64,000 nt of DNA from Proales similis (taxonomy: Eukaryota; Rotifera; Eurotatoria; Ploima; Proalidae), in contig JAGVRJ010000004.1 of the NCBI GenBank assembly GCA_019059635.1, positions 124,001-188,000 of the forward strand, read 5' to 3'. Each line of letters starts with the position of its first letter. Positions within the stretch are counted from its first letter, which is position 1. A program made the translations under genes and the position numbers. The notes under the pieces are model-generated. The model saw nothing but the letters and a program-made list of their open reading frames with translations. It had not been told where the DNA came from and made no database searches. Positions 24,601 through 35,435 of this stretch are shown piece after piece.

Positions 24601-24816
24601 TATGCAACCTTCACTTGTTTCCTCTTCTTGCTGAAGCTGGCCACTGTTTCTTTATCCGAGCTGGCAATCAAATTTTCGATTTACAGCCGAATGGCAGTTG
24701 AAAAAACTGCAACTCAGCAGAGCAGAGAATGTAAGCAAACAGAAATTGGGCAGAGAGAATGTTTCACCGTTGTGTTCAGCATCGAGTTGATGGCAGCGAG
24801 TGCGAACCAGTCATAA

Positions 24817-24818
<2 letters not shown>

Positions 24819-24873
<55 letters not shown>
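24819..24873. repeat. (AC)27 microsatellite
   Basis: Uninterrupted AC dinucleotide array of about 55 bp in the gene-poor region. Confidence 0.97.
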
Positions 24874-24874
<1 letters not shown>

Positions 24875-25619
24875 GCGCTAAGCTTTCCGCTTGATCGAAT
24901 CTTGCGTCAGAAAATGGCTCTGGAGCGTCAGCCGTCGGGAGGCTGCGTCAATTTCCAGCTAAGCCAAACAAGCATAAACCTGCCGTTGGCAACAAACAGT
25001 TTCTTTGCGCAACAATCTATTAGCAGGCCTCGAGTGCAATTCGCCTCCAGCTCCCTTCTCTATCCGATGCCAGGGGAAAGAGAGGAAGCAGCGGGCAGCT
25101 GTTGCCTTTGAATCTCAGGTGTTTTCGCTCTGCTCGGTATCGATTTTTCGTCATTCAGCCAGGTCTTGACGCTCGAACACTTGTTGCTGTAATAAGACGA
25201 GTCAAGCGTCTTTTTCTCTGTTTGTCTCTTCGTTTTCTTCACTCATCATTCGGCTCTTGTCTCCTTTTGTTCGTGGCGTGTTTTGACGACAATTGCGCTA
25301 CGTGCTCAACTACTCGCTCAACTACTTGCTAATATTTTTCCTCCAACCAAATTAACTAATTTAGCATTGCACCTTTTCCTTGTTTCAGAGCGAATCGTGT
25401 TCAACTTTGCAGCGGTCTTGCACGCGTGCGCAAAGGCACACACTAACACCCATAAATACACACACACACAACATATTAAATAAATAAGGCACGCAAGTTC
25501 ATTCGCAAATCATTAAGGCCCATCGATCGGCTGACGCGATTCCAGAACGCGAACCGTTGCTCGTTCTAAGCGATAGGAGGAAACAGAAAGAAGGAGAGAG
25601 AAAAGAGAACGCGACAGCA

Positions 25620-28600
25620 ATGAGTGTGTCCTTGAATCGAATGTTCGCCAAGAACACGGCTTCAGTGAAAGACGAGACGCCGAGGGCTGACTCGCCCAAA
25701 ATAATTCTCACCGAAGCTCCCCAGAGCGAGCGGGCGACCAGGCATCGAAAGCTGCCCAACATTCCTATGCGGTCTCGATCTTTCAAGCGGCTGCCGTTCT
25801 CGACCATCACAGAAGGCTCGTTGCCGAGTCGAGAGGAGACAGCCCTCAAGAACAAGAACCCTTCAAACTTGCTCGACGATAACATTTACTTGTACGACAA
25901 TCAGCCCAAGTCCCAGTCAAGCGTGTTTGTACGCCAGACTCTCAAGACCTCGTCGTTCCACAGTTACGGACGAAGATCGTCCAGGTAGTCGCCTTTCCAT
26001 TTTGGCTCGTTCATGTTGCCTGCAGACCGCCTCTTAAACGACCATTTCCTCTTTGCCGTTGCTGTTTATCTTTTCTTATTTTAATTCGTTTGCGTGAAGG
26101 CATGAAGAAGACATTGCGGCGTTTCTTCAGACGCTAGAAGGCATTGCCAAAAAAGTAGCCGACCAGAAGGTCAAATTAAAAGCGCAGGTGAGTGTTGGAA
26201 CTTTAAACGTCCGAGATGGAAAGGTGCATGAGAAATTTCTCTGAAAATCAAGTTGCGCGCCGAGACGAGCAATCAAACAAAGCCAAAGAGGCAAGTTCAC
26301 GAAGAGAATGAGGTCAAACTGAGTGCCAGAGAACGAGACGAGCTCTACTGCGAGATCATATACACCATAAAGCACAAGATCGGCCGAACCATAGACGGCC
26401 ATAGCGACTACATTCTCGACTTGTACCGATATGCGCAGGTGGCGTTTGGCATGTCGTTCGACGAGCATGACCGGCTGTATGCGTTGACGAGCGAGGAGAA
26501 GGCGCCCTGTTTGATACTCAACGTAGAAGTGATTCAGGCCGAAGGTCTCGAGGCCAAAGATGCCAACGGCTTCTCAGATCCCTACTGCATGCTGGGCATA
26601 ATTCCGGGCAGCAGGACCAAGCAGAGCGCCGAGTCCATAAGACAGCGGCAAGAAGAGCAGTCGGATGCGCAGCATGCAGCCGAGCAGCTCGCCAAGTCAA
26701 GCATTAGCAACCAGTCCAAGTCTCAGTCGTTTAAATTCAATCACCTGAGCATGCCCAGTGCGAAGCCGTCAAGCCTGATAAAGAGATTCAGTAGCTTCAG
26801 ACGGTCTGAGAAGCCGCCCTCCACTCCTCCTCCGGCAAACAACAATCCAAAAGAGGCCCCCTCCGCCGCGCCGCAAGCGAGCAGTTCGAAATCTGGGCCC
26901 AAAGAAAAACTGCCCGTCAAGTACATAAAAACGACGGACGTCAAAAAAGCCACCCTTAATCCGGTCTGGATGGAGCGCTTTCAATTGTAAGCCATTTGAT
27001 TCGAACGCTTTTCATTTCTTTTCAAACGCATTTCGACGGCCAATTACAGTCAAATAGACGATATTGAGACAGACACGTTGCACCTGGACATCTGGGACCA
27101 TGACGACGAGGTAATAAAAGCAAGTTTCAGTTGGCACTTGTTCGTGTCTATTTATAGCCCGCTTTAACCAGTTCAGCGTGTTCGACGCGGCCAAAAAATT
27201 GAACGAGGTGAAAAGTCTCAAAGGCCTGGATCGATACTTCAAGCAGATTGCTCAGTCGGCTCGATCAAACAAAGCGGACAAGGACTCTGGAGTGGACGAC
27301 TTTTTAGGCTGCGTGAACATCGGACTCAGTGATCTGCCGTCGACGGGCGCCTGCAGGTGGTACGAGCTTGAAGGCCGATCAGAAAAGTCGCAGGTCGAGG
27401 GCAAGATACAATTGCGTCTGAAACTGGCCACCAAAGAGCGCACGTGCTTCAGCAAGTCGCGTCGCTGCAGCCTGGCCGTCGAAGAAGAAGAAGAGCAAGA
27501 GGACAATTGGAACGAGTTTGCGCAGCACATCAAACTCATTGAGATATTCGTACAGCACGAGTTGACCAACTACACCGACAGCAGCCGATGGAAGGGCGAA
27601 CTGAGCAGAGAGGCCGAGACCATTCTTCATCAGCACGCAGTTCAAGGCGACTTGACCGACCTTCAGCTCATCATGTGGTCGGTTGACTTTTCAAATTGTC
27701 GACTCTTTCGAAAGTAACAATTGACAACTGCTTCTAGTCGATGGATTGCGTACAGCCGTGAGCACTGGCGAAGAGAGCTCTCCTATTCGATATTGAACGA
27801 GTTAATGGGCAAAATAAACTCATTGTGGAGCAGCTCTTCGCCGTCTAGAGACGAGGCAAGTGACGCACTTGAATTGCCTTCAGACTCACCTAAACTCATG
27901 TTTGTGTGTTCAGGCCGACGCGATGCGCGAATCGTTCTCTTCGTTCATAAAGAACTCGTTCCTGCTGATCAAGAACTTGCGTGAGGCGTTTCCGATAAGC
28001 GAGAACCGCGAGTCGCTTCAAGTGCTTCAGTCGCTTCTCAAGTAAATCGCCATGACGTCGGCCATGCATTGCCTTGTTCACTCTAAATCGTGCAAATCAA
28101 GAACATTGAACGGCCTGTTTGAGTTGAAAGCGTTCAAGTATTGCTGTCCGTTCGAGAACTCGCTCACGCATGAGCTCATTTCGGCTCTGAAGGTAAATAG
28201 ACGGCGTCGGGCTTCGCGTTTAGATGCCTCATAGCTCTAAATCAAGACGGACGCGTCTGAATGGTTCCACGCCAACGCCGACTGGTATCTTAAACGCAGC
28301 AATGAAGACACTCTCACCAATCTGAACCGATTCGTTCAGTTCATTTATTGCGACATGTACAAAATGCAGCGTCACTATCATCCACTCTTCGAAAGGTAAT
28401 TTGCGGCCTCGCGCCCACCAGTTGCTGGCCTCGAACGAACGAACTGATTGGCCCTTGTCACCAGTGAACTGCGAATCAACTTTTTCTCATTGATCTACAA
28501 GAAGATTAGCACCCATGTGAGTTTTTACTGTCCTGTGTGTTAATCCTTGGCGCTGATTTCGAATTTTAACAAAAAAAAAAGCTCATGGAACTGTTGAGAA

Positions 28601-30920
28601 CAAATCTTCTCGAAGAAGTAAGTTGACCAACTTTTGGATAGAGCTGAATGGTCAAACCAAATTGTTTCAAAGCTTGGCGAAGATTTGACTCGTTACCCGG
28701 GCGAGGTCGCAATACTCTACGGCCTGGTGAGCAAAGGCAACACTTCAAACAGCCCAGTCTCGACCTCGTCAAGTCCAAGGGAGTTGAGTCCGAAGCTGAA
28801 CCGCACAGGCAGTGCGAGCAGACGAAGTCGGTCCAACTCCAAAACCGTCAGTCCGATGCCTCGCGATTCGAATAGAAGATTCACATTCAACTATGTGACC
28901 ATCACTGAGCGCACTGCGGTCACTCTGTTCGAGTTGTACGTGTCGCTCAGGTTCTTGGTTGGCCTTCAAGGCGGCCTAGGAGAGAACGAGCGAATGACTC
29001 TCCGCATAAATAGCTACACAGATCTGTTCTACATGCCGCTCAAGAGATGGATCGATTTGGCCAAGCACAAAATTCAGATGAAAATCGAAAAGTGCTTCGA
29101 GAGCGAAAAGGTAAGTGGCCGCTTTGCCGACGCTTCGTTTGAGACTTTCTCTGGCAAATTGGAGAACGCAATTTCAGGACGACGTTCTCACTGAAGTGAC
29201 CAAGTACACGTCGATCAGCGTCGAGGTGTGCAATTGCTTCAAGCAGGCGGCCGAATTCTGGAATCTGGTCGAATGGCCCGAATACCTCGGCAATCAGATG
29301 TTCTACAACGAGCTCATCGAAGGCATCTGCAAGGCGATCATGCAGCTTGCTTTTGCCAGCAACGAGCGCAATCTCAAACTGGCCGATTTGAAAACGAGCG
29401 GCGGCGAGCTTCTGATGAGTAAGAAAATGCTCATCAGCAGCAACAATCTCGAGCGCATACGAGAAGCGCTCGAGCAGCTCATGGCCGATCTCAAATACGC
29501 CGAGTTCTATCAGCAGTATGAGAAACTGGACAAGAACAAACAGCTGGAGGCCAACCGAGCTTACCTCAACGAGCTCATCTACTCGGCGCTCGGGTCGCTT
29601 GAGCAGAGCATCAACAAGTCGCTCGAAGTGATTGTTGACCAAGAGGTGATTTCTCCACTCCTCGACGCCCGACCGTTTCTTAATTAACGAGCCAATCAAT
29701 TTAACAGATCATGCCCGGGCTCGAGTCGCCGATATTCTACTGGTTCGAATCGCCCGAGTCCAGCTCGGCCAAAGAGGTGAGCTTTTCCAAGCCAGTTTCT
29801 CTCTCTCTCTCTCTCTCTCTTAAAGCTCACGTTTGAAAAAGGCCGTCTCGAGGGTAATCGCGTTCGTCGATTTGAAAATGCTCGAGTACAAGGACATGGC
29901 GTACCAGGTGAATGCGGAGCGATTGCTAAGAGCTGTTTGGCGCAAGTTGCTGCAACAAGTCGAAGCAAAGCTGAACGGCGACGAGCAAGACCAGCGATCC
30001 AACGTTTTTTTCCATCGAATGAGCGTTTCAATCGACATACTGCTTCAGTTTTTCAGCGTCGACTCGAGCTCAGCTGGGCCCGATGTGTTTGCCGAAGAGG
30101 AAAACTACAAGCGGCTTAAAAAATGGCTTAACCTGCAGTCGCTGGAGACTAGTCAGCTCATTATGATCTACTATCAGGAAATGTGCCAGTTGCAGAAATC
30201 GATGACATCGGGCGAGTTCGGCTCGATTTATTACCGCGCCTGCTACCACCCGAACGACGAGTCTCTGATGGTCGAAATATTCAAGTGCAAGAACCTGCTG
30301 CCAATGGACCAGAACGGCCTGAGCGACCCGGTAAGGACGACTGTCTACTGTGCTACTCTGCCAAGTCAGGCGGCTTAAGTTCAATTTCGTGACCAGTTCG
30401 TAGAGATCGAATTGAAGCCGCGCTTCTTGTTCTCCGGCGTCGAAAAGCAAACAACGACTGTGGTAAAGAAGACCTTGAATCCGATCTTCAACGAAATATT
30501 CGAGTTGTGAGTTGAATAAGAAAAATTGCGCAAAAAATTCTTTAAAAATCGAATGAATTGCAGCAAAGTGCCGCACAAGCTGCTTCTGAGTCAAGGAAGT
30601 GTGCTTCACTTGACGGTGATGGACCACGACATTGTCTGGAGCAATGACTTTGAAGGCGAAGTATTCATCGAATTGAACACTTTGGCCGGAGCGAGTCAGC
30701 AGCTGCCCGAGAGTGGATATCAAAATCTCAAGTACACTGAGCTCTACTTGATAAGACCCAGTGGTAGGTTGTCAACAGGCTGCCTCTTTGCTCCAACACA
30801 ATCATTCAATGTTCTCTAAAAGCGCACCCGAGTCCGATAATCGACATTTTAGAGCGCCGCGATCAAGACAAGTTAGCGGTCGAGTTTTTAAAGTTGAGGC
30901 GCGACAAGCTGAAGAGCTAG
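25620..30920 (+). CDS. UNC13D: Munc13-4/UNC13D-like vesicle-priming protein
   Basis: Ca2+-dependent priming factor for exocytosis of secretory lysosomes and granules. Multi-exon, roughly 1,200 residues. A basic N-terminal tail is followed by a first C2 domain (CLILNVEVIQAEGL, DANGFSDPYCMLG, later WDHDDE) with the Asp residues of calcium loops. The MUN/MHD region follows (LIEIFVQHELTNYTD near 27.5 kb; TRYPGEVAILYGL and TLFELYVSLRFLVGL at 28.7-29.0 kb). A second C2 domain comes last (DQNGLSDPFVEIEL split by an intron near 30.33 kb, then MDHDIVWSNDFEG). The final exon reads SPIIDILERRD and ends LRRDKLKS, matching the UNC13D tail layout. The start at 25620 is the first in-frame ATG. The loop after the first C2 calcium motif carries an insertion of about 110 residues rich in Ser/Pro/Lys. 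BAIAP3 is the alternative, but the length and end favour UNC13D. Confidence 0.88.
29798..29820. repeat. (CT)n tract inside a UNC13D intron
   Basis: Run of about 11 CT units inside an intron of about 65 nt (29776-29841). It lies upstream of the 3' splice site and may serve as its polypyrimidine tract. Confidence 0.8.
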
Positions 30921-31060
30921 ACACCATCCAAGGTCAGCAGCAGACTTTGTTGCCGATCGTCTCTTCCGGTCTTACTCGCTGCCTTTTTCTCTCTCTTTCT
31001 CTCGCTCTTTGACTTTATTTCGTTTTTTTCGATCTTTGTTGAGTAGAATTCACCAAAAGG

Positions 31061-31066
31061 TTTATT
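31061..31066 (-). terminator. poly(A) signal of cathepsin L-like gene
   Basis: Minus-strand AATAAA about 180 nt beyond the protease stop codon. It lies past the opposing UNC13D signal. Confidence 0.55.
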
Positions 31067-31115
31067 ATTCTCTCTAGCCATTTGTCAACTAGTCGATCAT
31101 CAATCTCAATACTCA

Positions 31116-31121
31116 AATAAA
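31116..31121 (+). terminator. poly(A) signal of UNC13D-like gene
   Basis: AATAAA about 195 nt beyond the UNC13D stop codon. Confidence 0.55.
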
Positions 31122-31246
31122 AGTTAAAAACCGAAAGAAGATTTTTACAAGCGAAGGCTAAATGCAGCATTGCCGGCACCAAAGAACGAAAATAGCAAAC
31201 TGCAGGGCAGCGATAAAAAAAAAAGAAGAAATAAAAATGGAAGAAA

Positions 31247-32415
<1,169 letters not shown>

Positions 32416-32793
32416 GGCAGCCAACTGTGCCGCAGGTCACTTGTCAGCGTCGGCCTTAATAGGCACTAGCGCTGCGGCTAAATTTAAGTTCTAGAGGCCA
32501 TGCAAAGCAACGCTTTAAATAGACTTGGTGCAATCACGAGACAAATGCCAAGATTTGAGTTTTGACACTCTGAGTTATTACGTAATTTGCCAAGCGTGGT
32601 CAGGTCATGTGAAACACACTCTTGAGCACGCAGCTCTAAATATGAAATGATAAAAGTTTATTTTTATCAATTAAAAGAAGGGAAGGACATTGAATGGCGG
32701 CAGAAACAGAAAAGGATAGGTCTGAGTGGGCCAGAGAGACGAGAGTGAGACAGAGAGAGAGAAAGCTGAAGCATGAAGGAGAGCTGACCGAAA
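32416..32793. other. spacer between STPG2 and cathepsin gene
   Basis: 378-bp spacer between co-oriented minus-strand genes. It holds the STPG2 poly(A) signal (minus-strand AATAAA at 32657-32662) and presumably the protease promoter. No gene is seen. Confidence 0.5.
32657..32662 (-). terminator. poly(A) signal of STPG2
   Basis: Minus-strand AATAAA about 130 nt beyond the STPG2 stop codon. Confidence 0.5.
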
Positions 32794-34760
32794 TTAGCCG
32801 ACAGCAATCCTCTCTTGGGTCGGCTCGATCCGATTCACGTCGAGTTGGTGCGAACTGGCAGAGAGTGCCGAGTCAGACACGGCTTTGGTCTGCTTTGATA
32901 GAAGCGGATTGCCCAGAGTGGCGTTAAATGTGCCCTTCAGTAGAGTGTCCCTGTACATTGGACTCAGCTCGTAGTAGCCCGGGCCAGGCGCTTGGTCTCC
33001 TTTGCTCTGCCATCGTTTGCTGGTCAATTTCGACACACCGCCTCTGTGCTTGCTGACGGGCGTGTCGTACGCTCCTGGTCCTGGTATTTCGTCTGTGTGC
33101 GCCAGATTGAAGTTGCGATTGGAAATTGTGTTGAATGTGCTCTGTCGTTTCATGGCCGCTTTGGTTCGGGGCGCTTCGCGTCTAACGTTCACCAAGCAGT
33201 CGAACGCTTTGGGCACGTCGTACGCGGTCGGTCCGGGCGTCTCCTCGCACTTGATCTCGAGCTTTTTGGTCTTTGAAGCAAAACTGGCGGTCTGCTGCGA
33301 TTGTCTGACAACTTGCGCCGTCCTGGGCACATTCTCGTTCACATCGTACTGGCCGGGTCCTGGCATGCTCGTCGCTTGGTCATGTTTGCTCAACTTAATT
33401 CGTCTTAGACTACTCTGGCCGAACGCCGGCCGTCGACGAGACTCGATTATCGCTTTGCGCAGATTCTCCTCCGCAAAGCCGGCTATTTTGTAGCAGTTCG
33501 GACCCGGTGCGCTCTTCGCCTTGCTCACCCTGTCGCTCTCAAAGCGAACTGAACCGACCGAGAACGGCGTCTTCTTCAGACTGTGAAGTTTGCCCGGCGA
33601 ATTGAACGCGCCTCGGCCGTCGTTGTAGCTGCCCGGTCCCGGCACGCTCGAAGTTTTGTTGTCGAAACGCTAAATCTCAAACTAAAGAGGGCATGAACCG
33701 ACTGGAGTCCGGGCTGAAGTGCTCACTCTGGCTTGAACTCCGAACGGTGGCCGGTCAATGTCGTTGGTTTCAGCGGCGGCGGCTTTCGACTGAGCATCGT
33801 CGAATAGTCGCTTCTGATGATAATTGCCCGGTCCGGGTAGATTCTGCCAAAGATGCGAACATTGAGCTCGAGTGCTTGCTTGAACGCTGAAAATTCGAAG
33901 CAAACCTCTTTTTCAATCGCTTTGGTCAGCATGTCCGGATAGCGGGCGATGTTCAGCTCTGACTTTTTGTTCATTTCGCTCTTCAGATGAGCATGCTCGA
34001 CGTCAATCTGATAGGGCTCGACAGTCTCGTAGTCGCCTGGTCCAGGGCCAGAGTTGACTTTGAGATCGACCTTGCGCGACGAATAGCGGCCGAAGTTGAT
34101 GCCTTTGTAGTGATTGGCGGCCGCTTGCGTCGGATTGTAAAAGGCCGGTCCAAGACTTGTGTCTCTTTCGGGCGGCAATTGAGCGACCAGCTCACCACTG
34201 GGCGTCTCTTCGAAGCCGTAGGCGCCCTTGGGGTCTTGGATTGATGGCGGGTTGCTTTTGCGCATCAATTTTATTTGCTGATGGCTGATTCGCAGCTGAT
34301 TGCTGCCGGTCGCTTTGCTGCTCGTTTGTGGCTTTTCGATCGAGTATGCGCCTGGGCCCGGCGTTTCTTCATATTTCTCCTTGAAGCGCTCGGCTCTGTT
34401 GGCGAGCGACGTGCCGCCTTTGGACGGTCGTTGTGCCACATCGGTCAGTAGTTGGTAGTGGCCGGGACCTAAAGCCATTCAAGCTTGAATGCTCGAATCG
34501 AAGCAGACTTGGCCAAAACAAACCTGGCAGGTCAGAGTCGGGCAGAGCACCTCTGTCGCGCTGGCTCAGCGAAAGAAACGGCGCATACGCGTCTATTTAA
34601 TGCGGCTTTAGAGCGGCAGTCTAAAGCTTAGAGAAATGACTGGAAACCAACCGTAGGAGCTGGGCTTAGGCCGCAAGAGCTCGTAGCTGCCTGGACCAAC
34701 GTGTTCGGACGTCGACGGGCTGTTGTAGGTTGCGATGTTGCGCAACGCCTTTGAGTACAT
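32794..34760 (-). CDS. STPG2: sperm-tail PG-rich repeat protein, STPG2-like
   Basis: Axonemal/sperm-tail protein with many SHIPPO (PG-rich) repeats of the form PGPGxYx. Copies include HVGPGSYEL, GPGHYQLL, TPGPGAYSI, GPGPGDYETV, LPGPGNYHQ, VPGPGSYND, MPGPGQYDV, TPGPTAYDV, IPGPGAYDT and APGPGYYEL. The N-terminus MYSKALRNIATYNS...HVGPGSYEL resembles that of vertebrate STPG2, so the ATG at 34760 is chosen. A longer start at 34859 would need a 36-nt intron. At least four exons with short introns (34.49-34.65, 33.85-33.92 and 33.66-33.72 kb). Related proteins lie inside doublet microtubules, so a role in cilia or flagella is likely. It diverges from Flightless-I across 675 bp. Confidence 0.85.
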
Positions 34761-35435
34761 GGCGATGCCTTAAGATTTGAGCCGTGTGAGTTTAGAGTCG
34801 GCACCGAATTGTTTGGTGTTGACGCAGCCGTCTCCATTGGATTCTGTCATCATCATCATCGGAAGCGATCATAATGGGCAACGGAGGCACCTGGTCTCCC
34901 TTGACAACCGCGCGAATGTGATCGATCTCTGGTGCACTTGTGCCAGTCGGCAAGAGAGCGGCCGACCAGCGACCAGAAGAGCAGCAGACCAGAAGAGCAG
35001 CAGCAGACTAGAAGAGGACGATAGTTGCGAGCAGATAACGAAAGCAGGTCGACGTCCGCCGAATTGCCGAATCGCGTTTCTTAGCCGCGCCCAAGCAGAG
35101 AGCATAATTGGCCGATAAACGAGATAAACGAACGAATCATACTAATTTGAGCGCATCGCCGCTCGAACACGAATAGAATTGGGTCTAGAACTCGAATAAT
35201 AAGATCAGCATAATTGAATGAGAGCCACGAGCCGCGCGCGCATCATTTTCAGGAGACGAGAACAAGGGAATGCGCCATAGTCAGTGGTAGTCAGTGAACG
35301 AGCCTCAGCAGTAGCCAACAGAATCGATCGCATCTTGTCTAGACTTGCAAACGAGCGGACAGCCACAACAACAACAACGAGGACGACGACGACGACAAGC
35401 GGACACGAGACACGTAACGCTACTAATCAGGCAAG
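34761..35435. promoter_or_regulatory. divergent promoter region, STPG2 / Flightless-I
   Basis: 675-bp head-to-head spacer. It holds an AGAAGAGCAGCAG-type short tandem near 34975-35010 and an ACA/ACG trinucleotide-rich 5' leader near 35365-35400. No clean X-box and no TATA box are seen. Confidence 0.5.

Larger units (their letters stand above)
20382..25619. other. 5.2-kb gene-poor, microsatellite-rich region
   Basis: Longest stretch without a supportable gene, between the divergent P450 and UNC13D starts. It holds two long CA arrays, GA tracts near 21191-21205, 21828-21848 and 24044-24066, a GAC run near 21863-21881, an A+C stretch near 25440-25470 and pyrimidine-rich blocks. ORFs here are low-complexity, lack domains and lack a splice-consistent partner. 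It could carry 5' non-coding exons or enhancers of UNC13D, but none is visible. Confidence 0.6.
30921..31246. other. overlapping 3'UTRs of UNC13D and cathepsin gene
   Basis: 326-bp tail-to-tail spacer. A plus-strand AATAAA lies at 31116-31121 and a minus-strand one at 31061-31066, so the two mRNAs should overlap. No gene is seen. Confidence 0.6.

Noticed and set aside
24228-24701. 157-codon ORF in the gene-poor region
   Set aside because: Low-complexity Phe/Leu/Ser composition from a pyrimidine-rich stretch, no domain, no splice partner.
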